A DNA stretch of 64,000 nt from Natronosalvus amylolyticus (GTDB taxonomy: Archaea; Halobacteriota; Halobacteria; Halobacteriales; Natrialbaceae). The position numbers and the translations under genes are program-made. The first letter of the stretch is position 1. Every line of letters begins with the position of its first letter. This document shows positions 1 to 10,700 of this stretch, piece by piece. The DNA lies in the NCBI RefSeq assembly GCF_024298845.1, contig NZ_CP101156.1, positions 1,364,001 through 1,428,000 of the forward strand, read 5' to 3'. The notes below the pieces were generated by a model. The model saw only the letters and a program-made list of their open reading frames with translations. It made no database searches and had not been told where the DNA came from.

Positions 1-1384
1 TCTTGATTGCGTCCTGATCGTTCGGGTTCTGGATTTGCATCGAGATTTGCGTGCCACACTGTGACAGGACGTCCTGATCGATTTTCGACGGGCGCTGACT
101 GATAATTCCGAGGCCGAATCCGAATTTACGGCCTTCGGACGTGATCGTTCGCATGATCCCCAGTGATGGCGCGTCGCCGGATGCTGGAGCAAACCGGTGC
201 CCTTCCTCGAAGAGCGCAAAAATCGGTTGTTCGATTTCCGAGTCGCGGCCTCGTACGTCATCGAGGCGTTGTCGGTACAATCGACGCAACAACACCGTCG
301 TGATGAGTTGCTGATTCCACTTATCCAGCGTGTCCATCTGGAGGACTGTGCACTGGCCCGGATCGACGATCTCGGTCAGTGGAACGTTTTCTTCGGGATC
401 GAAGAGGTCGTTCCGTTCTATTGACTGTCGAAGTCGCCACTCCAAAGCACCGACACTCGGGTCATCGTCACCGTATCTCTGTTCCATCTCATTGATGAGT
501 TCATTGACTCCCCACGTTCGACTGTCTCGACGTTGCATCGCCCGCCAGGCGGTCGAAAGTCGCTCTTGCATCCGGTTGCTCGGGTTATCCAGGATCGCCA
601 TGACGTCGCCGATTTCCAGTTCTGAGATTCGAACGCGGAGTCGCTCAGGGTCGTAGTAGACGACGTCCGGTTCGTACCCGTCGTTGCCCTGAAAGCCCTC
701 CGCACCCTGCATTTCCGCGAGCGTGTCGTATTCGCCGTGCGGGTCGAACACGAGCAGAGATGCGCGTGCGCTGGGTCGCATCATCTCTTCGATGAGAATT
801 GATGCCGTGTACGATTTCCCGCTCCCTGTCGAAGCGAGGATTGCCAGGTGCGTCGAGGCGAACTCCTCGATCGGGATGTGAAGATTTGTCGCTTCCGGCG
901 GCCGATTCAAGAGCCAGCCGACGTGTGCGACCCCTTCTAATTCCGTGACGTCCGTTTCGTCGGTTTCACAGCCGAGGTTCGGCAGCACGGTTTCGAGTGT
1001 TTGATCTGGCGCGATCGACAGCGGCGTTCCCGGGCTGGGGAGTTGTCTCGGGTTAGCGAACGTCGTCATATCGGTATCGTAGTACCCGATAACCGTCGCT
1101 GTCAACCGGTACAGTTCCGCATCAGTAGTTGGGACACCGAGCGTTGCTGCGACCGTCTCCGGGCCGACCTCCGGATCCGCGAGGAACCCGTCCGGAAGCC
1201 CGCGAATCAGTTCACGGTTCGTCACGCGAGCAAACACCGCCCGATTCTCATCATCAACCGGTACGGTGTACGTGATGAACTCCCCCGTCTTGATCGATCG
1301 GTCTGCCGGGGCGACGAACACAAACTCGTTCGGATCATCACCCGGCCCAGCGACCGTCCCAATTACGTTTGCACGCCCCGACAT
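1..1384 (-). CDS. herA: HerA-type DNA translocase/helicase (partial, C-terminus beyond left edge)
   Basis: About 461 codons are visible and the gene continues past the left edge. HerA is a hexameric FtsK/HerA-family DNA pump that works with the NurA nuclease in end resection. The first ~60 residues (MSGRANVIGTV...) look like the HAS-barrel that docks NurA. A Walker A motif ASTGSGKSYTAS lies near residue 183. A Walker B-like motif LFEEGHRFAP with the paired acidic residues lies near residue 390, followed by IISQRPSKID, which resembles the HerA sensor/arginine region. The ATG shares one base with the stop of the preceding gene (TAATG), so it is the last visible member of a five-gene coupled operon. 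HerA is a safe assignment from motifs and from the NurA partner. Whether this copy does general repair or defence is inference. Confidence 0.9.
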   Translation of the reverse strand, partial: MSGRANVIGTVAGPGDDPNEFVFVAPADRSIKTGEFITYTVPVDDENRAVFARVTNRELIRGLPDGFLADPEVGPETVAATLGVPTTDAELYRLTATVIGYYDTDMTTFANPRQLPSPGTPLSIAPDQTLETVLPNLGCETDETDVTELEGVAHVGWLLNRPPEATNLHIPIEEFASTHLAILASTGSGKSYTASILIEEMMRPSARASLLVFDPHGEYDTLAEMQGAEGFQGNDGYEPDVVYYDPERLRVRISELEIGDVMAILDNPSNRMQERLSTAWRAMQRRDSRTWGVNELINEMEQRYGDDDPSVGALEWRLRQSIERNDLFDPEENVPLTEIVDPGQCTVLQMDTLDKWNQQLITTVLLRRLYRQRLDDVRGRDSEIEQPIFALFEEGHRFAPASGDAPSLGIMRTITSEGRKFGFGLGIISQRPSKIDQDVLSQCGTQISMQIQNPNDQDAIK

Positions 1385-2058
1385 TACACCACCCCGCGGC
1401 GTTCCCGCGCTTGCCACTGAACGTTCTGTTCGACGACATCCAGCACGCGTTGATTCTGGTCATCGTCCGCCAACATACCGCGTAACCGCTCGATTAGTGT
1501 GACGATGACTTCAGCGCCGAGATCACCCGCAACGTCGACGAGGCGATCCATGTACGCTAACTGAATCTGGTCGTCGACAGTGTGGAACGCAACTGTGACC
1601 TCGTCTGGGCAGTGGAACACCGTGTCCTCCACTTCTAACGTCCAGCGCGGCATCCGATGAGTCGGTTCCGTGATCGTTCTGTCATCGGTGATGGCCGCGG
1701 TTCCAAGTAACGCTACGCCGGCGAGCGTCGTTCGCTCTTCGATATACCCAGGTGTGAACTGGGCTTGATCGTCTTGCGCTAACCGCGGGCCGGTGCGCCC
1801 CTGGTCAGGATCGACAAGTTGCGTGTCGTAAATCACGCCCATCACCGCGTACTCGGTTCCATTCACGGTTTTTTTGATGAACACGGGTTGCCCGAACTCG
1901 CGCTCGTGGAGTTCCGGTGGCCGAGTGCAGTCCCGGTCTTTGAACACTTCGACCACGTAGTCGAGATGGCTGTTCGAGGAAACAATACTCCCAATCCGGA
2001 CACACGAGTCCAGATCCGGCGTGTCTACGTCTGATTCTGTCATAGGTTCGGTTGTCAT
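1384..2058 (-). CDS. Small HAS-barrel-like protein between NurA and HerA
   Basis: A 224-residue acidic protein of no firmly recognised family. I chose the ATG that overlaps the NurA stop (ATGA); an upstream in-frame start would lie inside nurA. The N-terminal half (DSCVRIGSIVSSNS..., then GQPVFIKK and YAVMGVIYDTQLV) has the look of a beta-barrel like the HAS domain at the start of HerA, which would make it a free-standing barrel. The C-terminal ~80 residues are helical and acidic. Its place between nurA and herA, with overlapping codons on both sides, suggests a stoichiometric subunit or adaptor of the NurA-HerA machine. The barrel assignment is my reading of the pattern, not a database result. 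Confidence 0.7.
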   Translation of the reverse strand: MTTEPMTESDVDTPDLDSCVRIGSIVSSNSHLDYVVEVFKDRDCTRPPELHEREFGQPVFIKKTVNGTEYAVMGVIYDTQLVDPDQGRTGPRLAQDDQAQFTPGYIEERTTLAGVALLGTAAITDDRTITEPTHRMPRWTLEVEDTVFHCPDEVTVAFHTVDDQIQLAYMDRLVDVAGDLGAEVIVTLIERLRGMLADDDQNQRVLDVVEQNVQWQARERRGVV

Positions 2059-3320
2059 CGTCGTCGGAGTTCTTTGCTCAGGGCTTTCGCGTTCCATTCT
2101 ACGGGCACATCGTTCGATTCGCCCCACCGCTGGACGATCCGGTAGAATTGCTGTCGGTCGCGGTGATTCAGCACCGCATCACTGTCGGCTTGCTGGAGAA
2201 TTTCCGGGTACCCGCGACCGATCCCGGCTTCTGCACGGACAATTTCGACAGTATACTCGTACATCGAATCATACCCGTCAGGGCCGTCGCTGCGACACAG
2301 CCACCCAGGGAACTCGATCCGGTCGAGCCCGGCTCCGGGCGGCACGTTCAGGTACGAAAACAGGATATCATCCCGGAACTCGTACCGCTCGCCCTCGTAC
2401 GTCGTTTGCAACGCGTCGATACTCCCATCGCGTTTCGAAATGAACGGAATCGTTGTGTCCCCCCACGGACTCATTAACTCAGTCAGGACGTGCGCGTCCG
2501 GGATGACGCGGTCAGTCCCGAACTCCTCCCGTAACAGGAGCCGCGTCTTCTTCACGAGTTCAGTTGCACTCGAGCCGGCGACGTACCCGACCAGCGGGAT
2601 TTCGTGGTGTTGACTGGCGGCGATCACTCGGCTTAACGTTGAGATGTATCGCTCGCGCGTCTCCGGTTTCAACGGATTCGCAAATGACGCGATTAGCGGC
2701 CCGTCGTAGAACACGATCGGTGTCTGCTCAATGTCACCGGCGACACGAGCGTCCGCGAGTTCCACGAGTTGCTCGATGAGGAGCGCTCCTTCGTGCTCGA
2801 ATCGGTGATGGCCGACGAGTTGTGAGTCGACGAACCGGTAGTCACCATCGTCTGATTCCTGCGTAATCTCATCAGGCGTCAACAACCGCCCGTGTACATC
2901 GCGCTCTAGACGACCATCGGCGTGATGATAGTTGACGGCCCACGCCGCCTGCACGTACGAGAGTGGGACATTGAACTGCGTGGTCGGCGGGAGTTGCGAC
3001 CCGTCAACGGCCATGACCGGCACGTCGCGGAGAATGGTGCGCGCCCACTCGTTCACCTCCTCGTGGTTTTCCCACCCGTCACTCTCAGGATGAGGTTCGA
3101 TGATGCTGTCTACGTCATCGAACTCGTCGGTCGGGTACGCTCCTGGGTACGATGCATCCTGCAACGCTTCACGGATCTCCTCACTCGTCCACTCCTCAGG
3201 AAGCCGCTGGAACGCGTCCTGATACCGCTCAACGACCCCTGAATCGTCTTCCAGGTACGCCTCGATCGTCCCAACATTAGCTTCTAACTCGGCAGCAACC
3301 CCGTGCTTGTCAATCGGCAT
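2055..3320 (-). CDS. nurA: NurA-family 5'-3' nuclease
   Basis: A 421-residue NurA nuclease. The metal-binding signature is visible: MAVDGSQ with Asp near residue 106, FYDGPL with Asp near residue 206, and a later acidic segment VIPDAHVLTEL. In archaea NurA degrades DNA ends while driven by the HerA translocase, after processing by Mre11-Rad50. The ATG shares a base with the Rad50 stop (TAATG) and its own stop overlaps the next start (ATGA). The first ~95 residues are an acidic extension that may be lineage-specific. Gene order Mre11-Rad50-NurA-HerA is the classical archaeal resection operon, which supports the call strongly. Confidence 0.9.
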   Translation of the reverse strand: MPIDKHGVAAELEANVGTIEAYLEDDSGVVERYQDAFQRLPEEWTSEEIREALQDASYPGAYPTDEFDDVDSIIEPHPESDGWENHEEVNEWARTILRDVPVMAVDGSQLPPTTQFNVPLSYVQAAWAVNYHHADGRLERDVHGRLLTPDEITQESDDGDYRFVDSQLVGHHRFEHEGALLIEQLVELADARVAGDIEQTPIVFYDGPLIASFANPLKPETRERYISTLSRVIAASQHHEIPLVGYVAGSSATELVKKTRLLLREEFGTDRVIPDAHVLTELMSPWGDTTIPFISKRDGSIDALQTTYEGERYEFRDDILFSYLNVPPGAGLDRIEFPGWLCRSDGPDGYDSMYEYTVEIVRAEAGIGRGYPEILQQADSDAVLNHRDRQQFYRIVQRWGESNDVPVEWNAKALSKELRRR

Positions 3321-6031
3321 TAACTCACGGTCACCTCCGATGTCTGCCGGTCTTTCTCCACGGTGATCGTGTAATCCGTCATCGAGTCGAACGTCTCATC
3401 GTGACTGATGACGGTGAGTTGCTCGAAACTATCCAACTGCTTCAACTGCATCACGAGATTCCGCTTTTTCTCCCGGTCGAGATTCGCCGTCGGCTCATCC
3501 AGGAACGCCACGCCGACCGACGCTAACTGTTCCAGAATGGCGAGGCGCACCGCGAGTGCAGCCGCCATCTTCTCACCGCCGCTTAGCGTCGAGAACGATT
3601 TTCGCACGTCCGCATCGTGCACAACGATCTCGTAATCACTCGTCCACTCAAGCGTCTCCGCGGACGCACCGCGAATCGTCCGGAACAACTCGTTCGCCCG
3701 CGTCCCAATCCGGTCTGTGATGATCTCCCGCATCTTCGGCCCGGCTTTCCGAACGTTCTCACGCACCCACTCCGCGAACTGCTGATCTGCCTTCAACTCC
3801 TTCAACTGCTGCAGCTTCGCCTGACGCTCCTCCAACTTCGCCTCTAACCGCTCGATCTTCTCGCGCGCATCGCGGAGATTTCCTTGCTTCTCTTCGAGAG
3901 AACCTTTCGATCGGTGAATCTCGCCTTTGAGATCGTCGATAGCCGACTCCAGTGCCTCCAGTTGGTCCTCGTCGAACGACGCTTCCGTCTCATCAAGCTC
4001 GGCCGTTGTTTCTTCCAGCTGATCTTCGAGGTCGGTAAGATCGGCCTGCAACTCGTTGACCACCTCTTGACGATTCTCAACTTGTGATGCCTGTTGCTCG
4101 TGCTTGATGTACGTCTGATGTGCTTCCTCCGTTTCCTCAAGCGTTGCTCTGACCTCGATTAACTTCTCGTCTAACTCTTCGTACTCTTCCAACTCGTCTT
4201 CGATCTCATCAAGTTCCGCGGTAGCAGAATTGAGATCCGCACGCTTCGTTTCCAACTTTTCCGGCGCGTCGCCATGTTCTTTAACGCGGAACTCAGCGGT
4301 CTGATACGCTTCGTACGCTTCCTCCAAGTCGGCCTTCTCTGCTTCGAGTTCCGGGAGCTCTGCCAATGCGCCTTCGAGATCAGTGAGCTCTTTCGCTGTG
4401 TCTGTCTTCTCATCCCGCAAGTCGGCAAGATCGGCTTCCAAAGACTCGATCTTGTCACGATGGGTCTGGAGAGAATCGGCACGCTGCTTGACCTCCCGTG
4501 CATTTTCCCGCCTCTCACGCAGGTCAATCAACTCCTCACCAAGCTTCTCGCGTTCCGTCTTGATCTCGTCAATCCGGGCTTCGCGCTGTTCAATCGTGTC
4601 CGACCGGTGTTCTTCACGCAACGGACGATCACACGTTGGACACGGCGCATCCACACCCGCATCACGCAACCGTTCCAACTGCTCTTCAAGCCGTTCCCGC
4701 TCGCCTTTCAGTTGTTTCCGATCTGCCTTCAGGTCACTAATCTCCTCATCGAACTCGTCCGGATGTATGGTCGCTTCCCACTCCACTTCGATTTCTTCGA
4801 CCGTCGTTTTCAGCGACTCAATATTCTCTTGTATCTCGTCGATCTCGCTACCGAGGGTCTGAATTTGCTCTTGCAGTTCCTCAACCTCACCCTCGCGTTG
4901 TTGCAGCGAGCTGATCTTATCCTCAAGTTCCTCAAATCGTTCTTTCTCATCCTCCCGCGCTTCGAGCGTTCCCTGTGCCGACTCTAACGTTTCAACGTCA
5001 TTCTCAAACTGCTCAACCCCGAACTGGATCGCCGAAATCTCTTGTTCTTGCTCCGTTTTCCGCTCGACGAGTTGATCCCGTTTTTCCTCTTGTTCCTCTA
5101 ACGTGTCCAAACGCTCACTCGCTTGCTCGTACTGCAGATACCCGTCACGATTCGCTTCGCATTTCTCCTGGGCACCCTCGGCAGCAGCAAGCTCCTCCTC
5201 GGCCGTTTCTAGTTGCTCCTCTGTCGCCTCAATTTCCTTCTCCAACGAGTCGACCTTCCCTTCGAGATCCTCAATCTCGTCTTTGACAGCTTCTAACTCC
5301 TCGTACTCCGCTTCTTTCTCAGACAACTCGCTCTGTTTCTGCTCGATACGCGTCTTGATCTTCTCCACTGCTTCAGCGAGCGTTTCCGCTTCCACTCGCT
5401 CGTCTGGCAGGCTCTGTACCTCACCAGTCAACGTAGCGATTTCATTTCGAAGATCTTGCTGTTGCTGCTCGATCGCGTCCGGGACGTTTTTGAGATGGTT
5501 CCATGACTCCTCGTACACATCAAGGTTTAGCAACGCGTCGAACGTCGTTTTCCGATTCCCTGCAGTTTGTGCGAAGTCGGAAAGGAATCGTGTCTGCGGC
5601 ACCCCGATACACGACTCCCAGAGACTCTGCAACTCGCCCCCATCCTCAACGCCTATCCGGGCGCACAACCACGTCATCAACCCCGATTTCGAATCAATAT
5701 CCTGGTCTACCCACTCGTCGCTCGCAGCATCGTACCGATGCACGCCGTAGTGCGCTCGCCCGACCGACCTAGTGACTCGGAATCGGTCCGTCCCACTCTC
5801 AGTTGCTATGTCGAACGTGACCTCAACGGTTCCAGAACTCACACCTTCGCGCACGAAATCCTTGTTGTTGAACGGCAACGAATCGAACAACGCGAACCCG
5901 ATCGCTTCCTGGATCGTCGATTTCCCCGCACCGTTTTTACCGAGAATCGCCGTCACACCGCCTTCAATCGGCACGACCGTTCGATCCTCATACGACTTGA
6001 TGTCCTCCAACGCGACTTCCGTGATTCTCAT
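3320..6031 (-). CDS. rad50: Rad50 ATPase (SMC-like), accessory copy
   Basis: A 903-residue Rad50. The N-terminal Walker A motif GKNGAGKST is at residues 31-39. Two long Glu/Lys-rich coiled coils flank a zinc hook CPTCDRPL near residue 463. The ABC signature LSGGEK is at about 816-821, and Walker B VAFLDEPTANLD ends near 852. Rad50 bridges DNA ends and controls Mre11 by ATP binding. The start overlaps the Mre11 stop (ATGA). It lies on an integrase-bounded island with nurA/herA, so I suspect it is additional to a housekeeping rad50 elsewhere; this cannot be checked from the window. All key motifs are intact. Confidence 0.95.
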   Translation of the reverse strand: MRITEVALEDIKSYEDRTVVPIEGGVTAILGKNGAGKSTIQEAIGFALFDSLPFNNKDFVREGVSSGTVEVTFDIATESGTDRFRVTRSVGRAHYGVHRYDAASDEWVDQDIDSKSGLMTWLCARIGVEDGGELQSLWESCIGVPQTRFLSDFAQTAGNRKTTFDALLNLDVYEESWNHLKNVPDAIEQQQQDLRNEIATLTGEVQSLPDERVEAETLAEAVEKIKTRIEQKQSELSEKEAEYEELEAVKDEIEDLEGKVDSLEKEIEATEEQLETAEEELAAAEGAQEKCEANRDGYLQYEQASERLDTLEEQEEKRDQLVERKTEQEQEISAIQFGVEQFENDVETLESAQGTLEAREDEKERFEELEDKISSLQQREGEVEELQEQIQTLGSEIDEIQENIESLKTTVEEIEVEWEATIHPDEFDEEISDLKADRKQLKGERERLEEQLERLRDAGVDAPCPTCDRPLREEHRSDTIEQREARIDEIKTEREKLGEELIDLRERRENAREVKQRADSLQTHRDKIESLEADLADLRDEKTDTAKELTDLEGALAELPELEAEKADLEEAYEAYQTAEFRVKEHGDAPEKLETKRADLNSATAELDEIEDELEEYEELDEKLIEVRATLEETEEAHQTYIKHEQQASQVENRQEVVNELQADLTDLEDQLEETTAELDETEASFDEDQLEALESAIDDLKGEIHRSKGSLEEKQGNLRDAREKIERLEAKLEERQAKLQQLKELKADQQFAEWVRENVRKAGPKMREIITDRIGTRANELFRTIRGASAETLEWTSDYEIVVHDADVRKSFSTLSGGEKMAAALAVRLAILEQLASVGVAFLDEPTANLDREKKRNLVMQLKQLDSFEQLTVISHDETFDSMTDYTITVEKDRQTSEVTVS

Positions 6032-7530
6032 TCGTTCACCACCTCCGGAACTTCATCACCCTCATCCAACGATGCATCACCTTCCGCAGACGCATCGTCA
6101 GTACTGTCGCCGAACGGATCCTCATCGATATCGAGTACGACGTTCTCAGCGAAGTCCGGGAACAACTCACGTCGCGCTGAACTCACCGACTCACGGATGT
6201 CCTCAACTGCTTCCTCAGCTTGCGCCATCTGATGCGCGTTCCCCAGCACGCCAGCCACATCCGAGGCTTGCTCAGCGTAAACCGACTCTTGCGTAATCGT
6301 TTCGAACACACGGTCTTCCAGCGCCGCCGTGTTCAACCGCCCGTCTTTGAACACTTCCTCTTCATCAATCTCCGAGATGAGTTGCTGCACGTTCGCAGTT
6401 CGAATCCCCGTGTTCACCTGCACGTACAACGCGTCACACTGTTCCTCGGCGGCGGCCGCGAGGTCGTCAGTCCGGAAGTCCCCACGACTAAACTGTAACG
6501 TCCCCGTGAACCGCAGATCAATAATCGGCGATCGAGGCTCCCCGTGCGCCGTGTACGCCGACTTCTGACAGTACTTCTCAACCGCCACTCGTTCGCTTTG
6601 AACGTGTTCGCGGAACGCGGACTCTAACTCACCCGGCGAGTCGTACGCCGTCACATCGAACTCGATCCGGTAATACGGTCGGCGTTTCGTCTCATGATGC
6701 GTCACGTCGAAGTTAACCGCCTCACCACTTCCAAGCGCGTCAGGCTTCACCGTCAACGAGTAATACCCGTGCTCCCAGTCATCTCGCCCCTCCCGCGTGT
6801 TGTGCGCCTCCGGCGACCCCGGATTGAAGATCCAGTCACTCGCTTCGTACCGCTTATGAATATGCCCGAGCGCAAGGTAATCCACCACGTCCTTCACCTC
6901 CCGCAACTCAGCGTGGGTTACCGTTCCACCTAACGTCGGTACCTCATCCTCCATCCCGAAATGCGCCAACAACACCGTAAACGCCGGCTCACCGTACTCC
7001 TTGTTCGTCTTCCGGATCCCGTTCGCCACTTGTTGTAACGCCTGCCCTGTTCGAGCGCCACGCCACTGTAATCCGAACACGCGAACCGGGCCATCACTTT
7101 CTGTTGTCTCGATATCGTAGAACCCCGCGTACTCACCTGGCTCATCAGGATCATACCGTTCGAACTGTGCCGTCTCAGGATCCGTCGACAAGTCCGCCTT
7201 CAAGAACACGACGTGCCCGCGTTGATGCAAGTAATTCAACCACGTCACCTCCCGCGGCGTCAAGTTCTCGTCGTGATTCCCGCGTGAGACCAGTACCGGG
7301 ACGTCATCCGGAACTTCGGCGAGTACCTGCTCGGTTTGATGAAGGATTTTCGGGCGGAGATCCCGAGAGTGGAACAGGTCCCCGGGTAACAGGATCGCGT
7401 CTGTTCCGCCATCGTCGATCATCTCTTCGAACGCGGTGCGTGTGGATGACACCATATCGTCCTCACGTTGTGTTAATCCGTACTGGCGATGCCCGTGATG
7501 CGTGTCCGCGATGTGTCCTAACGTCAACAT
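6028..7530 (-). CDS. mre11: Mre11 nuclease (calcineurin-like phosphoesterase)
   Basis: A 500-residue Mre11/SbcD-type exonuclease and first gene of the leftward operon. Phosphoesterase motifs appear in order: HIADTHHGH (residues 6-14), LLPGDLFH (~50), SRGNHDEN (~85), LLAHFG, and LGHIHKRY with the metal-binding His pair (~225). The C-terminal ~170 residues form an acidic, Ser/Asp/Glu-rich tail with the expected Rad50-binding and capping regions before it. It makes a complex with the coupled Rad50 gene (ATGA overlap). It is transcribed away from the giant GHKL-ATPase gene across a short intergenic stretch. Confidence 0.93.
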   Translation of the reverse strand: MLTLGHIADTHHGHRQYGLTQREDDMVSSTRTAFEEMIDDGGTDAILLPGDLFHSRDLRPKILHQTEQVLAEVPDDVPVLVSRGNHDENLTPREVTWLNYLHQRGHVVFLKADLSTDPETAQFERYDPDEPGEYAGFYDIETTESDGPVRVFGLQWRGARTGQALQQVANGIRKTNKEYGEPAFTVLLAHFGMEDEVPTLGGTVTHAELREVKDVVDYLALGHIHKRYEASDWIFNPGSPEAHNTREGRDDWEHGYYSLTVKPDALGSGEAVNFDVTHHETKRRPYYRIEFDVTAYDSPGELESAFREHVQSERVAVEKYCQKSAYTAHGEPRSPIIDLRFTGTLQFSRGDFRTDDLAAAAEEQCDALYVQVNTGIRTANVQQLISEIDEEEVFKDGRLNTAALEDRVFETITQESVYAEQASDVAGVLGNAHQMAQAEEAVEDIRESVSSARRELFPDFAENVVLDIDEDPFGDSTDDASAEGDASLDEGDEVPEVVNE

Positions 7531-7783
7531 TGTCGGTAAATCATGGTAAATCCGTGTTTCGCTGAGAGCGGCACCAAACCACCTACCTGAAACTCTATAC
7601 CTACATGTAACTGCAGGACTATTAAACGTCAGTCAACCAGGGTGAAAGTGAACATCAGAGTTTCTAATAGGATCGATAAGGCCGTATTCGAACGCCGTCG
7701 TCCCGCGAAACTGAATGGAGCCTCGTACCGTGTCTATTGACAGGTCAACAGGAATAAGTGGGTATGGACAGACCGTAAACGGT
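7531..7783. promoter_or_regulatory. Divergent promoter region between mre11 and the GHKL-ATPase gene
   Basis: AT-richer stretch holding TATA-like boxes in both directions (CTATACC near 7593, CTATTAAAC near 7619, GAATAAG near 7752). The last lies about 30 bases before the ATG at 7784, a spacing expected for leaderless haloarchaeal mRNA. A shared control region for the two divergent units would fit a joint function; that is inference. Confidence 0.4.
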
Positions 7784-10700
7784 ATGTCGTCCACTCATGC
7801 GTCGATAGAGGACATCCAAAAGACGCATCTCGGCACTTATCGGAGTAACCCGGATCGGATCGAATCTGATGCGGGGACCGAGCGTCAAGACCGAGCGGAT
7901 TACGATGGTCGCTTTATTTTCGAACTACTCCAGAACGCCGTCGACGAGATGGGGAATACGCCTGACCCGGACGTTCGGTTTGAACTCTCCGAAAACGCGC
8001 TCCTCGTGGCGAACAACGGTGCCGCGTTTACCATCGACGATCTCTACGCACTCACCTTGACCACGCGGACGACGAAAGCAGGCGATACTTCGATCGGGCA
8101 CAAAGGCCGGGGCTTCACCTCGGTTTTAGGGATCACCGACCGACCCGCCGTCTTCTCGCCATCGGTTGCCGCACGGTTTGACAGAGAACAAACAGCGGAG
8201 ATTCTCAGTGCAGAGCCTGATATCCGGGAGGCGTTTCCGGACGGGCTCGCTGCATCCGATGTCCCTGTGCTGGGACTACCGAATGAGGCCACTCCATCCT
8301 CAGCGGTGCAAAACCTCCTCGACGAGGGGTATACGACTGTCTTCGAGTTCCCCCTCCGCGATCCGGAAAACCTGTGCGAGAGGATCGAACGGAAACTACG
8401 TGCGCTTGGCGAAAACACGGTCGCGCTCTTGCCGGAGTTGAATCGCATTCAAATTGACTGTTCAGGGTGGGAGCGAACGTGGCGTGTTGACCGCGAAACT
8501 ATCAGCGATTATCCAGACGCGTCACTCGTACACTTGACGCGAGAGACGACCACTCCCGGAAGAACAGAGCAAGATACGCAGTCGTTCGTTGTTTTCGAAA
8601 CCGATGAAATCGATCGAACCGCTATCATTGAGCAATCGAACTTGAGCAAAGTCGAAGTCGACACGATGGGGAAACTCTCAGTCGGTGTAGGCTTCATCGC
8701 GGAGCCTACTTGTAAGAACCCTTCAACGAATCCCGCGGATTGGCGATTGGCTCCTGTTTACGGCGAAACAGATGACCAACCACCGCACATGCACGTCTTC
8801 CTCCCGACGAAGGAACGGAGTCCGATCCCCGCGCTCATCACTGGGACGTTTCAATCAGATACCTCACGTCGTAACCTTACACTCGACCACAACGACGAGC
8901 GAGGGTACGATGGCCAGTTCAACGCCGCCCTGTTCGCCGAACTCGGCGGACTCCTCGCGGAAACAGTCGTTCCTTTCATCGATGTGTCGGCGACGACACC
9001 AGCAGAGTTCCTCGCAACACTGGATCCCTCCCTCGGCGGCGCGCGTGAGTGGTCGTTCACACCCGGGTCCGTTGAACACTGTCTGTTCGAGACGTTCACG
9101 GAACGAATCTCTACCGTCCCGTTTGTCCCTCCACACCGTGGTGAGGCGCCCCGAACAATTACAGAACTCGGCCTTCCTCATACGGCCGCGGAGACCGACG
9201 GGCTGGGGACAGCGTTCGCCGAACTCCTTAACCACGAACACGTTACAGATGGTGCCGAGTCCAAATACCTCCCGGCAGCCGATCTCTTAACGTATCACAC
9301 GACCAATACACTCGAAGCACTCGGTGCAACGCGGTTGCCACCTGAAGCAATTCCACGAAGCCTCGATGAAGCCAGTGCGAACCCGCCGCTCCGCGAGTAC
9401 AGCACCGACCAACCGACGGAGCAAGCAGAGTCAAATGAGTCCGGTGATGCGGAAGGAGACACCGAGAACGCTGCACGCCTCTGGATTGACCCGATCCTCG
9501 TCCACCTCGTCGAAGTCCGCAAGACCCTGGAGTCTGACGATGAGCGCGACGCGTTCGACGCCGCCTGCCGATCCACACAACTGTTCCCAACCGGAACCAG
9601 TACCGACGCAAACGAGACACGAGTAGCGGTCCGAACACGAACCTGCGATCAGTCGTTATTCCTGCCGCCCGAGGAAGACGTTGCACGCGACAGCTTGCCG
9701 ACGCTCGCGTTCCTCGCACGCGAACTTTACCACGGGACCGATCCCAACGCCGCACCGGAACTCCGGAAAGCGGCTCTGCCGACTGGTTTCCGTTCCGAAC
9801 TGGAGAGTATTTGGCGAATCGAATCCTTCTCATTCGAGCGCGTGTTCGACGCGGCGATCCGTCCGTGGATCCCCGGACCGAACTCACGGGACGTCGATAC
9901 TGCGCCTCTCGAAACGACTGAGACGCTGGCAACGATCCGGAAGTTGGCAGCAGTCAGATCACCCGAGAACGACCGTGATCCGACGAAACCACTCCTGTAT
10001 CGCTCTTCACGGCGCTCATTTTTCGACCTCTCGAAACTCCCGATCCCTGCCGTCCCGCTGAACGGAGGTAAAATCGAGTGGCAACCCGCACACCGCGTCT
10101 ACGTCCCACAGGACTGGCAAGAGCCACTGGACAGACCTAACAACGCTCAGATCGAACCGCTACTCACCGACGTCAACGAACAGAGCGACACAGACAGGTT
10201 CGACCCGTGGTTCCTTCCCCCGCTGAAGTGGTTCGACCTCGAAGCGTCGGACACCGCGGAAATCGAGGAGTGGGTAGCGTTCTTCCGATGGCTCGGTGTC
10301 GCCGAACACGTCCGTCCGCTCCCGCTTTTCGCGCCGGACGCATCGACACGGCATCGGTACCGGAAAACGAAAGGCTTCCAGCAACCGCCGCGATCAGCGA
10401 TCGCCCCAGCAGACGACCTCGCCGCGTCAGACGAGACAACAACCCCCGTCGACCCACGCTACAGCGGCCTCTCCGACGACGAATGGGCAACGTATCGAGA
10501 ACACCTCCTGGACAACGTTGACCCGGAACTGGACGTAAAGGACCACGGCTATCTCTACCAAATAAACCCGCTCGAATACGCCGAGGAAATTCTCTCGGCC
10601 GCAGCGGCTGACGAGTCTGTTGGGACACGCCTCCTGAATCACCTCGCAACGTGGTGGGACACGGAACTCAGACGACACCAGCATGGCTTGGCCGCAGAGT

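Noticed and set aside
4274-4987. Leu/Phe-rich, membrane-like antisense frame in rad50
   Set aside because: The Leu/Phe content mirrors Glu/Lys codons of the coil; not a membrane gene.
5103-5750. Ser/Arg-rich open frame antisense to Rad50 coiled coil
   Set aside because: Typical antisense of Glu/Lys/Leu-rich coiled-coil coding sequence.
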